This document shows positions 1 through 7,296 of a stretch of 9,075 nt of DNA, one piece after another. The notes under the pieces are model-generated. The model worked only from the letters and a program-made list of their open reading frames with translations, was not told the DNA's origin and searched no databases. Source of the DNA: Gulosibacter massiliensis (GTDB lineage: Bacteria > Actinomycetota > Actinomycetes > Actinomycetales > Microbacteriaceae); the NCBI GenBank assembly GCA_945901035.1, contig CAMDKN010000038.1, positions 1-9,075 of the forward strand, given 5' to 3'. The position numbers and the translations under genes were made by a program. Within the stretch, counting starts at the first letter, position 1. Each line of letters opens with the position of its first letter.

Positions 1-822
1 CTCCGAGCGGCAATGGGTGGCCGCGTTGTCTACGCGGTCAGTGGCTCAGCACCTCTCGGATTGCGCCTCGGACACTTCTACCGTGCCCTGGGAATGAAAA
101 TCCTCGAAGGCTACGGACTCACCGAAACCACGGCCCCCGTCACGATCAATGTCCCGCAAAAGTTCAAGATCGGCAGTGTCGGGCCGGTTCTGCCGGGCAT
201 AGCGGTTCGAATCGCGTCGGACGGCGAGGTTCAAGTGAAGGGCGTCAACGTTTTCGCCGGCTATTGGAACAACACAAAAGCGACAGCGGAATCGTTCGAC
301 GGCAAGTGGTACAAGACCGGCGACATCGGGTCACTCGATGCTGACGGCTACTTGTGGATCACTGGTCGAAAGAAAGAGATTATTGTCACCGCCGGCGGAA
401 AAAACGTCGCTCCTGCGGTCCTCGAAGACCCGATTCGGGCGAACCCTCTGATCGGTCAGGTTGTCGTCGTCGGCGATCAGAAACCGTTCATCGCTGCGCT
501 CGTCACGTTGGATTCCGAGATGTTGGAACCCTGGTTGAGAAACAACAAGATGGATGCGTCAATGACGCTCGAGGACGCGACGAAAAACCCGGCGATCATC
601 GCCGAGGTCCAGGCGGCAATCGATCGAGCGAATACGAAGGTGTCGCGTGCGGAGTCGATCCGCAAGTTCGTCATCCTTCCGACCGAGTTCACGGAAGCGA
701 GCGGTCACCTGACGCCGAAAATGAGCATCAAGCGACACGTAATCGTGGCGGACTTTTCTGCGGAAATCGAAAGCCTGTATGACGGGAGCCCCGACACCTC
801 GGGGATTTCAGTCGTCGGTTAG
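1..822 (+). CDS. Long-chain fatty acyl-CoA ligase (FadD15-like AMP-binding enzyme), 5'-truncated by window edge
   Basis: Activates long-chain fatty acids with ATP and CoA through an acyl-adenylate, feeding lipid synthesis or beta-oxidation at the inner face of the membrane. The frame is open from base 1 (it begins L-R-A-A-M), and a full ligase is about 600 residues, so only roughly the C-terminal half is present and the Met codon at 13 is not the start. Visible ANL-superfamily motifs in order: SGSAPLG; EGYGLTETT with YGLTE at 112-126; YKTGD at 310-324, whose Asp binds the ribose; the hinge motif GRKKEIIVTAGGKNVAP (361-411); and the C-terminal motif LTPKMSIKR, whose Lys (730-732) is in the place of the catalytic adenylation lysine. 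All key residues are intact. The stop TAG (820-822) overlaps the stop of the convergent def gene. FadD15-type identity rests on overall resemblance; exact chain-length specificity cannot be read. Confidence 0.93.
   Translation, partial: LRAAMGGRVVYAVSGSAPLGLRLGHFYRALGMKILEGYGLTETTAPVTINVPQKFKIGSVGPVLPGIAVRIASDGEVQVKGVNVFAGYWNNTKATAESFDGKWYKTGDIGSLDADGYLWITGRKKEIIVTAGGKNVAPAVLEDPIRANPLIGQVVVVGDQKPFIAALVTLDSEMLEPWLRNNKMDASMTLEDATKNPAIIAEVQAAIDRANTKVSRAESIRKFVILPTEFTEASGHLTPKMSIKRHVIVADFSAEIESLYDGSPDTSGISVVG
789..804. terminator. GC-rich hairpin near the fadD/def convergent stops, possible shared terminator
   Basis: CCCCGA (789-794), a CACC loop, then TCGGGG (799-804) form a perfect 6-bp stem. 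It lies inside the last codons of the acyl-CoA ligase, about 15 bases before its stop and about 15 bases past the def stop on the other strand. With the two genes overlapping, this is the only strong hairpin seen at the junction, so it could slow or end transcription from both sides. There is no good U-tract on either side, so a Rho-independent terminator is only a guess. Confidence 0.3.
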
Positions 823-1316
823 GCCCGAAACCAGTCCGCCGCGCGAATTTCGCGCATCGCGAGCCGCTTGACGTCTGGGTCGAGTCCTTCGATATAGAGC
901 GCACCGTTGAGGTGATCCACCTCGTGTTGAAGGGCTTGGGCCAGCAATCCCCCGCCCTCAATCACGACCGGGTCGCCGTTGACGTCCACGCCGCTCACGC
1001 GAGCCCACGGATAGCGGGCCCGAGGAAAGGTGAACCCGGGAACCGAGAGACAGCCTTCGTCCGTGAGTATCGGATCTCCGCGGACTTCGTCCAGCACGGG
1101 GTTGATCACGTAGTTAACGTCACCGTCGACATTGACGCTAAACACGCGAAGACCCACACCAATCTGATTGGCGGCGACGCCCGCTCGGCCAGCAATCGCG
1201 ACGGTGTCCACGAGATCTTTCACAAGAGAGACGATCGCCGGATCAAACCGGGTTACCGGATCGGCGGCGCTTCGCAAGATGGGGTCGCCAAAGAGGCGAA
1301 TCTCACGAACCGTCAT
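819..1316 (-). CDS. def: Peptide deformylase
   Basis: Removes the formyl group from the N-terminal formyl-methionine of nascent proteins at the ribosome exit; a metallohydrolase (Fe2+ or Zn2+). The 165-residue protein carries all three deformylase motifs: RAGVAANQ (residues 44-51; the usual first Gly of GxGLAAxQ is Arg), DEGCLS with metal-ligand Cys89, and HEVDH (131-135) with the two metal-ligand His and the catalytic Glu. The length is normal for the family. The ATG (1314-1316) shares its A with the last base of the upstream ATPase stop codon (TAATG) and no good Shine-Dalgarno sequence precedes it, so translation is probably coupled to that gene. The stop overlaps the convergent ligase stop by four bases. 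Many actinobacteria carry two def genes; whether this is the main or the second copy is not visible here. Confidence 0.95.
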   Translation of the reverse strand: MTVREIRLFGDPILRSAADPVTRFDPAIVSLVKDLVDTVAIAGRAGVAANQIGVGLRVFSVNVDGDVNYVINPVLDEVRGDPILTDEGCLSVPGFTFPRARYPWARVSGVDVNGDPVVIEGGGLLAQALQHEVDHLNGALYIEGLDPDVKRLAMREIRAADWFRA

Positions 1317-2461
1317 TACTCGGTCGGAGGCATTCCCTCAGCAACGAACGCGGCGAGCATTTCGGCGGCATCACGCGTTATCTTGTTGAGTTTGGACCAC
1401 GTGATGACCGAACCCGCAGCGATATGAGAGTCGTAGGGAATTCGGACGACTTCGCGAACTCGTGAACGGAAGTGATTCTCAATCTCGTCGAGTTTGACAA
1501 GCATCGTTCCCTGGGTGGCGGTGTTCAACGCAACCACCGAGTTGCGAACGACATCGGCGTATCCGTTGGATTCGAGCCACGACAGCGTTTCCGATGCCAG
1601 TCGGGCCTCGTCAATCGAGCCTCCCGACACGATGACGAGCGAGTTGGCGCGCGACAGGATCGGTTTCATGACCGAGTGAACAATTCCGGTTCCGCAGTCG
1701 GTGAGGATTAACGAGTAGTAGCGCGACGCGACATCCGCGACAACGTTGTAGTCATATTCGTCAAAGGCGTCGGCGAGAGTGGGGTCGGGATCCGATGCCA
1801 ACACGTGAAGTCGTGTGACGTCGCGGCTGATGAACTCGGTGAAATCGGTGAAGGACCCAATCGACGGCGCTTTCTGCACAACAGTTCGAATCGTGTTTTT
1901 TGTTTCGCGCGGGATGCGTTCGGCGAGGGTTCCTCGATCGGGGTTTGCATCAATCGCAATCACGCGATCTTCGCGATGTTGTGCCAGCGCCATTCCCAAG
2001 AGTGTGGTTGTGGTGGTTTTTCCCACGCCACCCTTTCGGGTCAGAATCGGAACGTACCGGGTGTCCCCGTTGAAGGGGGTCGTGATGCGGGAAATCAGCA
2101 CCTTGCGCGCGCGGGCTCGTCGAGAATCCCCGAGATTGACGGTGTGGAAGGTCAACTCATAGATGGCTCGCTGGTACCAACCGATCGGCGCTTCCTGCTT
2201 TTCTTTCACGTCCAGTAGCCGGTCGTCCGTCAACATTGAGGAGGGCTCGGGGGTGCTCGACACGCCCGTGTGGCGCCTCGAGTACATCGCTTCGGGATCT
2301 GTTGTCGCTGAGACGAGTAACGAGGTCTCTGCCGACACCGGGACGTCGATGGACACTCCGTCAATCACCGCATCGGGGATGGCGGCCGCATCATCGACAG
2401 ATGGTGCGCCTTCGGTCTCCTTTAGTTTTCCCGCGATGCTGGGTCGCTTGCGTTCAACCAC
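1316..2461 (-). CDS. MinD/ParA-type ATPase with disordered N-terminal tail (EspI-like)
   Basis: A 381-residue SIMIBI-class P-loop ATPase. Residues 1 to about 90 are low-complexity, rich in Ser, Thr, Asp, Glu and Ala, and look disordered. A conserved lead-in follows (WYQRAIYELT and VNLGDS, about 95-113). Then come the deviant Walker A KGGVGKTT (143-150), the A' motif IAIDANPDRGTL (about 168-179) with Asp171, and the Walker B-like stretch LILTDCGTG with Asp255. The lead-in plus the ANPDRGTL form of motif A' recall the MinD/ParA-like proteins of actinobacterial type VII secretion loci (EspI family), but no ESX component is nearby. Its cellular role is therefore unknown; positioning or membrane-linked ATP switching is the family expectation. 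The GTG start is supported by GAGGAG five bases upstream. It lies 68 bp after pyc and overlaps def by one base, suggesting one operon. Confidence 0.85.
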   Translation of the reverse strand: MVERKRPSIAGKLKETEGAPSVDDAAAIPDAVIDGVSIDVPVSAETSLLVSATTDPEAMYSRRHTGVSSTPEPSSMLTDDRLLDVKEKQEAPIGWYQRAIYELTFHTVNLGDSRRARARKVLISRITTPFNGDTRYVPILTRKGGVGKTTTTTLLGMALAQHREDRVIAIDANPDRGTLAERIPRETKNTIRTVVQKAPSIGSFTDFTEFISRDVTRLHVLASDPDPTLADAFDEYDYNVVADVASRYYSLILTDCGTGIVHSVMKPILSRANSLVIVSGGSIDEARLASETLSWLESNGYADVVRNSVVALNTATQGTMLVKLDEIENHFRSRVREVVRIPYDSHIAAGSVITWSKLNKITRDAAEMLAAFVAEGMPPTE

Positions 2462-2466
2462 AATGA

Positions 2467-2472
2467 CTCCTC
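2467..2472 (-). promoter_or_regulatory. Shine-Dalgarno of the MinD/ParA-type ATPase gene
   Basis: GAGGAG on the minus strand sits five bases before a GTG. It fixes the GTG at 2459-2461 as the start in a frame with no well-placed ATG, and shows that this gene can initiate independently of pyc translation. Confidence 0.7.
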
Positions 2473-2529
2473 ACTTCGTTGCTCACGTATCCATGCAGTC
2501 TATCCGACAAGCGCGACACCGTTGCGGGG

Positions 2530-5500
2530 CTAGGACAGAACCACGAGCAGGTCGCCCAATTCGACCTGCTGGGTTCGCGGAATTGCGAGACTCGCAACGG
2601 TTCCACCGTCCACCGACGTGATCGACGCCTCCATCTTCATCGCTTCGATCGTGGCAATCGTTCCGCCCGGTGGAATCACGTCCCCCACCTCAACCTGCAG
2701 GGTCACGACCCCGAGGAACGGTGCCCCGATGTGCAGGGGGTTTGACTTGTCGGCTTTGAGAGCGGTCGCGACGGTGACGTCGATGCTCGTGTCGCGGATT
2801 AGAAGGGGCCGCATTTGTCCGTTGAGTGATGCCATGACGGTTCGAATACCCTTGTCATCCGGCTCACTGATCGCCTCCAGCGTGACGAAAAGACTCACTC
2901 CCTTGCGTAAGTCGATAACGTGTTCACGACCCAATTTGAGCCCGTACAGATAGTCATGGGTCTCGAGAACACTGACGTCTCCGAACAGCTCACGATCTCG
3001 GTTGAACTGTTCCGTCGGCCCGGGAAAGAGGAGACGATTGAGCGTCGCACGGCGCACCGGCGAGTCAGACTGTAATGCGGCGGAGTCCGCGTCCTCGAGG
3101 AATTCCTTCACGGGGGTGTGTACCCGTCCTTTGAGAGCCTTCGTGCGGAACGGTTCCGGCCAGCCACCGGGAAGTTCGCCCAATTCGCCGGATAAAAACC
3201 CAATCACCGAATCGGGAATGTCGAATCGCTCGGGATGTTTTTCGAAATCCACGGGGTCAGCCCCCGCCGCGGCCAACTGGAGTGCGAGATCACCGACCAC
3301 CTTTGACGATGGCGTCACTTTCGGCGGGCGACCGAGAATGCGGTTGACCTCGGCATACCAGTCTTCGACTTCCTCGAACCGGTCAGCGAGACCCAGCCCA
3401 ATCGCTTGCTGTCGCAGGTTGGACAGTTGACCACCCGGTATCTCGTGGTGGTACACCCGACCGGTCGGGCCGGGCAAACCGGATTCGAAGGGGCGATATA
3501 CGTTCCGAACTGCCTCCCAGTAGGGCTCTAACGAACTCACCGCGGAGAGAGAAAGACCAGTGTCGCGTTCCGTGTGGGCGAGGGCCGCAATCAAGGCGGA
3601 GGCACTGGGTTGACTCGTCGTGCCCGCCATCGGCGCGCTCGCGACATCGACCACGTCGGCACCGGCGTTACTGGCAGCGAGCAGCGTCGCGAGTTGGCCT
3701 CCCGCGGTGTCGTGCGTGTGAAGGTGAACGGGGAGGTCGAAGCGAGAACGCAGCGCCGCGACCAGCACTGTTGCTGCACCCGCCCTGAGAAGTCCCGCCA
3801 TGTCCTTCACCGCGATGATGTGCGCACCGGTGTTCACGATCTGCTCGGCGAGTCGCAGGTAATAATCGAGCGTGTAGATGTTTTCGGCGGGGTCAAGAAG
3901 GTCCCCGGTGTAACACAGTGCCACTTCCGCGACCGAGGTGTTGGTCTCGAGCACCGCATCGATGGCGGGGCGCATCTGCGAGACGTCGTTGAGAGCATCG
4001 AAGATTCGGAAAATATCGACTCCGGTCGACGCGGCCTCCGCCACGAATGCCTGTGTCACCTCGGTCGGGCAGGGCGTGTATCCGACCGTGTTTCGACCGC
4101 GCAGGAGTGCCTGGATGGCGATGTTGGGAAGTGCGTCGCGCATCTCTCCGAGTCGATCCCACGGGTCTTCGCCGAGAAAGCGGAGCGCGACGTCATAGGT
4201 GGCCCCGCCCCACGCCTCGACAGAAAACAATTCCGGCGTGAGTCGAGCGACGTGGGGCATCACCGCCGTTAGATCGCGTGTTCGAACGCGCGTCGCGAGC
4301 AGGCTCTGATGGGCGTCGCGAAACGTCGTGTCCGTGACTCCGAGAGCAACCTGCGCCCGAAGGTCCGCCGCGAACTGAGCCGGTCCCAGCAGTCGCAGTC
4401 GGTCGCGTGAGCCGGCCGGTGCCGCCGCCGCGAGATCCACGGGGGGAAGTTTGGACGACGGTGCCAGCAGTCCGTGCCCGTCACCGTGGGGCTGATTCAC
4501 CGTCACCTCGGCGAGATACGTGAGGATCTTGGTGCCGCGGTCCTGGCTTGCGCGTGCGTGGACCAGGTGCGGACGTTCGTCGATGAACGAGGTGGACAGA
4601 TCCCCTGCGATAAAAGCGGGTTCGTCGAGGAGTGCTTGCAGGAAAGCGATATTCGTCGTAACGCCCCGGATGCGAAACTCTGCGAGCCCGCGTCGAGCTC
4701 GGGCGACGGCAGTGGCGAAGTCCCGCCCGCGCGTCGTCATCTTGGCCAGCATGGAATCGAAGTGGGGGGAAATTCGGGCGCCCTGAGCGATGCTCCCGCC
4801 ATCGAGGCGGACTCCGGCGCCCCCCGGCGAACGATAGGTCGAGATGCGACCCGTGTCCGGGCGAAACCCCGCCACGGGGTTTTCCGTCGTGATGCGACAC
4901 TGAAGAGCAACACCGCGAAGCACCAGACTGTCTTGATCGAGCCCGAGTTCCGCGAGCGTCTCCCCCGATGCGATTCGCATCTGAGATTGAACGAGGTCGA
5001 CATCCGTGACTTCTTCCGTCACGGTGTGTTCCACCTGGATGCGAGGATTCATCTCGATGAACACGTGCTTCCCGGCGCGATCTCCGGCGGTATCGAGAAG
5101 GAACTCGACGGTTCCCGCATTGACGTATCCGATCGAACGCGCAAACGTGAGAGCATCTCGGTGCAGGGCGTGCCGTGTTTCGTCATCCAGATGAGGAGCC
5201 GGAGCAATTTCGACCACTTTTTGGTGTCGTCGTTGAACGGAACAGTCTCGCTCGAACAGGTGGATGGTGTCCCCCGTGGAATCCGCGAGGATCTGAACTT
5301 CAATGTGGCGGGGACGCAAGACCGCTTGCTCGATGAACATCCGCGCATCCCCGAACGCACTCTCGGCTTCGCGCATCGCGGCGTCCAGTGCCTCGCGCAT
5401 CTCGTCGTGGGATTCCACTCGACGCATTCCTCGACCGCCACCGCCGGCGACGGCCTTCGCAAAGACTGGATAACCGATGGAGTCGGCGAACGCGATCAGC

Positions 5501-5928
5501 GCATCGACATCGGTTGTCGCGTCGCAGGATTCGAGAATGGGAACTCCCGCGGTAATGGCGTGTTGCTTTGCGGTCACCTTGTTGCCCGCCATCTCGAGCA
5601 CCGTTGCACTCGGTCCGATGAACGTGATTCCGTTGTCAGCAGCGGCTCGAGCGAAATCCGGGTTTTCGCTGAGAAACCCGTAACCGGGGTAGATGGCGTC
5701 GGCGCCTGACTCGTGTGCCACGCGAATGATTTCGTCAATGGACAGGTACGCCCGAACGGGATGGCCCTTTTCGCCGATTTGATAGGCCTCGTCGGCCTTG
5801 AAGCGGTGGGTGGATTCGCGGTCTTCGTAGGCGAAAACCGCAACCGTTTTGGCACCGAGTTCGAACGCTGCGCGGAAGGCGCGAATGGCGATTTCACCGC
5901 GGTTGGCGACCAAGATTTTTGCGAACAC
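2530..5928 (-). CDS. pyc: Pyruvate carboxylase (biotin-dependent, single chain)
   Basis: Carboxylates pyruvate to oxaloacetate using ATP and bicarbonate; the main anaplerotic entry into the TCA cycle, acting as a cytosolic tetramer. At 1132 residues it is full length for actinobacterial Pyc. Domains in order: biotin carboxylase (1 to about 455) with FAKILVANRGEIA, the ATP-grasp loop AGGGGRGM (161-168) and EMNPRIQVEHTVTE (292-305); a linker; carboxyltransferase (about 525-800) with DTTFRDAHQSLLATR (533-547), Lys708 in KDMAGLL (the usual carbamylated metal ligand) and metal-ligand His737 and His739 in HLHTHD; the PYC/OADA region (about 830-1040); and the biotin carboxyl carrier domain (about 1060-1132) with EAMKM, the biotinyl lysine being Lys1098 (codon 2635-2637). 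All catalytic residues looked for are present. The GTG start has AGAGGG six bases upstream. It appears to head an operon with the EspI-like ATPase and def, and is divergent from parA. Confidence 0.98.
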   Translation of the reverse strand: MFAKILVANRGEIAIRAFRAAFELGAKTVAVFAYEDRESTHRFKADEAYQIGEKGHPVRAYLSIDEIIRVAHESGADAIYPGYGFLSENPDFARAAADNGITFIGPSATVLEMAGNKVTAKQHAITAGVPILESCDATTDVDALIAFADSIGYPVFAKAVAGGGGRGMRRVESHDEMREALDAAMREAESAFGDARMFIEQAVLRPRHIEVQILADSTGDTIHLFERDCSVQRRHQKVVEIAPAPHLDDETRHALHRDALTFARSIGYVNAGTVEFLLDTAGDRAGKHVFIEMNPRIQVEHTVTEEVTDVDLVQSQMRIASGETLAELGLDQDSLVLRGVALQCRITTENPVAGFRPDTGRISTYRSPGGAGVRLDGGSIAQGARISPHFDSMLAKMTTRGRDFATAVARARRGLAEFRIRGVTTNIAFLQALLDEPAFIAGDLSTSFIDERPHLVHARASQDRGTKILTYLAEVTVNQPHGDGHGLLAPSSKLPPVDLAAAAPAGSRDRLRLLGPAQFAADLRAQVALGVTDTTFRDAHQSLLATRVRTRDLTAVMPHVARLTPELFSVEAWGGATYDVALRFLGEDPWDRLGEMRDALPNIAIQALLRGRNTVGYTPCPTEVTQAFVAEAASTGVDIFRIFDALNDVSQMRPAIDAVLETNTSVAEVALCYTGDLLDPAENIYTLDYYLRLAEQIVNTGAHIIAVKDMAGLLRAGAATVLVAALRSRFDLPVHLHTHDTAGGQLATLLAASNAGADVVDVASAPMAGTTSQPSASALIAALAHTERDTGLSLSAVSSLEPYWEAVRNVYRPFESGLPGPTGRVYHHEIPGGQLSNLRQQAIGLGLADRFEEVEDWYAEVNRILGRPPKVTPSSKVVGDLALQLAAAGADPVDFEKHPERFDIPDSVIGFLSGELGELPGGWPEPFRTKALKGRVHTPVKEFLEDADSAALQSDSPVRRATLNRLLFPGPTEQFNRDRELFGDVSVLETHDYLYGLKLGREHVIDLRKGVSLFVTLEAISEPDDKGIRTVMASLNGQMRPLLIRDTSIDVTVATALKADKSNPLHIGAPFLGVVTLQVEVGDVIPPGGTIATIEAMKMEASITSVDGGTVASLAIPRTQQVELGDLLVVLS

Positions 5929-6004
5929 GGCTCACCCTCTGTTAGACCGTAAAACGTTTTCTCACCTACGAGTTCCAGACTACTTGACGGCTAAGGTTGT
6001 CCTT
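5929..6004. promoter_or_regulatory. Divergent pyc/parA control region with a perfect palindrome
   Basis: This 76-bp gap must hold the promoters of both pyc (minus) and parA (plus). It contains AAAACGTTTT (5951-5960), a perfect 10-bp palindrome placed about 23 bases before the pyc start, a usual spot for an operator or a short symmetric binding site. The hexamer CTCACC occurs on both sides of it (5931-5936 and 5961-5966); the first copy overlaps the pyc ribosome binding site. On the minus strand TACGGT is a possible -10 element, without a convincing -35. Regulator unknown. Confidence 0.4.
5992..5997 (+). promoter_or_regulatory. Candidate -10 element for a leaderless parA transcript
   Basis: TAAGGT fits the actinobacterial TANNNT -10 form and ends seven bases before the GTG at 6005, so transcription would begin at or next to the start codon. 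The same bases include AAGG (5993-5996), which could instead act as a Shine-Dalgarno sequence eight bases before the GTG. AAGG can also pair with CCTT (6001-6004) in a small four-pair stem. The sequence alone does not separate these readings. No convincing -35 is present at normal spacing. Confidence 0.35.
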
Positions 6005-6799
6005 GTGCAGGTGATTTGTGTCAGTTCCCTCAAGGGCGGTGTCGGAAAGACGACCGTCACGCTGGGTTTAGCATCGGCCGCATTCGCGAAGGGGCTACGA
6101 ACCCTCGTCATCGATATGGACCCTCAATCCGATGTCTCCTCTGCTCTCGCCTCGCGATCGTCGCACGGCTACTCGATTGACTCGGTCCTGACCAACTCCT
6201 CCGGTTCCGTCGTGCGACAAGCGGTCGTTCCGAGTTCATGGAGCGGCCCCGACGACGTTCCGGTCCACATTTTGATGGGGTCACCGTTGGTGTCGTCACA
6301 TGACAAACCGACGCCCACCAAACAAGACCTGTGGAAATTGGAAGAAGCTCTCGCGACGATCGAGAGCCAGTACGACCTCGTTCTCATCGACTGCCCGCCC
6401 TCGTTCAACGGTTTGACACAAACCGCGTGGACCGCGGCTGACTCGGTTGTGATCATCGCCGAGCCCGGTCTGTTCTCGGTCACGGCCGTACACAGGACGC
6501 TTCTGGCGCTTCACGCGATGCGCTTGAAAATGTCCCCTCGACTGCGAACCGCCGGTGTCATCATCAACCGGTTTCGCCCTGACAGCGCGGAGCACACCTT
6601 CCGGCTCGCGGAAATGAAACAACTGTTCGGCGACCACATTCTCGAGCCGATCCTCGACGAAACGCTGATTCTCCAGCAATCAACGGGGGCCGCCGTACCG
6701 ATCCACCGCTGGCCGGGCGAGCAGGCTCAAACTATTTCCCACTACTTCGACCGTTTGCTCGTCAAAGTGCTCGTCGGAGCAGAAAACGTCCGAGGCTAA
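6005..6799 (+). CDS. Orphan ParA-family ATPase
   Basis: A 264-residue ParA/Soj-type ATPase. It has the deviant Walker A KGGVGKTT (residues 10-17), motif A' VIDMDPQSD (35-43) and Walker B LVLIDCPPS (125-133), and ends with a C-terminal part typical of the family. Such proteins bind DNA or membrane as ATP dimers and position chromosomes, plasmids or protein complexes. No parB gene and no parS-like 16-mer is present, so this is not an ordinary partition pair; a division- or positioning-related orphan ParA (of the PldP kind) is the more likely class. The frame is open upstream to 5849, but that part overlaps pyc and reads as non-conserved sequence. The GTG at 6005 puts the P-loop at the usual distance from the N-terminus; GTG 6011 is an alternative. 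Its stop overlaps that of the convergent merR gene by four bases. Confidence 0.88.
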   Translation: MQVICVSSLKGGVGKTTVTLGLASAAFAKGLRTLVIDMDPQSDVSSALASRSSHGYSIDSVLTNSSGSVVRQAVVPSSWSGPDDVPVHILMGSPLVSSHDKPTPTKQDLWKLEEALATIESQYDLVLIDCPPSFNGLTQTAWTAADSVVIIAEPGLFSVTAVHRTLLALHAMRLKMSPRLRTAGVIINRFRPDSAEHTFRLAEMKQLFGDHILEPILDETLILQQSTGAAVPIHRWPGEQAQTISHYFDRLLVKVLVGAENVRG

Positions 6800-7296
6800 G
6801 AGGCGCGCGACGCTCGTTTCGCCGCAAGGTCGTCCACCGTATCACCGGCGCGGACCGCGTCGATGTTGACGAGGTTTGTTTCAACCTCGCGAAGAATGGC
6901 CCCCACCGCGATTCCAAATACTCCCTGTCCCCGGTTAACCAGGTCGATGACTTCGTCGCTCGACGTGCACAGGTAGACCGACGCTCCGTCGCTCATGAGC
7001 GTTGTTCCCGCCAGGTCGTCGATTCCTTCGGCGTGAAGTTGATCGACCGCAATTCGAATCTGTTGCAGCGAGATTCCCGTCTCCAACAGGCTTTTGACAA
7101 GTTTGAGGACCAAGATGTCCCGAAACGAGTAGAGCCGTTGCGAACCGGACCCCTGTGCGGACTGTACCGTCGGCGCAACGAGTTCGGTTCGTGCCCAGTA
7201 ATCGAGTTGTCGATAGGTGATACCCGCCGCTGACGCTGCGGTCGCTCCGCGATATCCCTCTGCGGGGTCCGCTGGGAATTTCGAGAGTTCACTCAT
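6796..7296 (-). CDS. MerR-family transcriptional regulator (Rv1830-type)
   Basis: A 166-residue regulator with an N-terminal winged-helix MerR domain: YRGATAASAAGITYRQLDYW (15-34) is the recognition helix-turn-helix, followed by ARTELVAP, the wing region SGSQRLYSFRDIL (50-62) and LKLVKSLLETGISLQQIRIAVDQL (64-87). The C-terminal half (MSDGASVYLCTSSDEVIDLVN, QGVFGIAVG) matches the conserved pattern of the actinobacterial Rv1830 group, which has no metal-binding cysteine pair like classical MerR. Residues before MSELSK in the longer open frame (to 7371) look unconserved, so the ATG at 7294-7296 is chosen; GAAGG lies about ten bases upstream. It lies 99 bp past ftsR on the same strand, so it may have its own promoter. 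Targets unknown; in mycobacteria the neighbouring genes suggest roles in growth or central metabolism. Confidence 0.9.
   Translation of the reverse strand: MSELSKFPADPAEGYRGATAASAAGITYRQLDYWARTELVAPTVQSAQGSGSQRLYSFRDILVLKLVKSLLETGISLQQIRIAVDQLHAEGIDDLAGTTLMSDGASVYLCTSSDEVIDLVNRGQGVFGIAVGAILREVETNLVNIDAVRAGDTVDDLAAKRASRAS

Noticed and set aside
246..252. Recurrence of the AACGTT core (for example in fadD and near 1742) as a dispersed operator family
   Set aside because: Those copies lie inside coding sequence without extended symmetry, and a hexamer is expected a few times in 9 kb by chance.
1390..1405. CACGTG-containing sequence as a possible parS site near ParA-type genes
   Set aside because: Only the central hexamer resembles parS; the flanks lack the TGTTTC/GAAACA arms and it lies in the coding region of the ATPase.
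912..1427. Plus-strand open frame opposite def
   Set aside because: Antisense to def and the end of the ATPase gene, both of which carry clear motifs; no motif or ribosome binding site supports the opposite frame.
4474..5709. 411-codon open frame on the plus strand, opposite pyc
   Set aside because: Lies wholly antisense to the biotin-carboxylase part of pyc, whose motifs are intact. Its translation is rich in Arg, His, Asp and Gly with no recognisable motif, as expected for a mirror frame of GC-rich coding DNA.
5849..6004. Upstream extension of the parA frame from ATG 5849
   Set aside because: It overlaps the start of pyc and the control region, and adds 52 residues with no family resemblance before the P-loop, which normally lies near the N-terminus.
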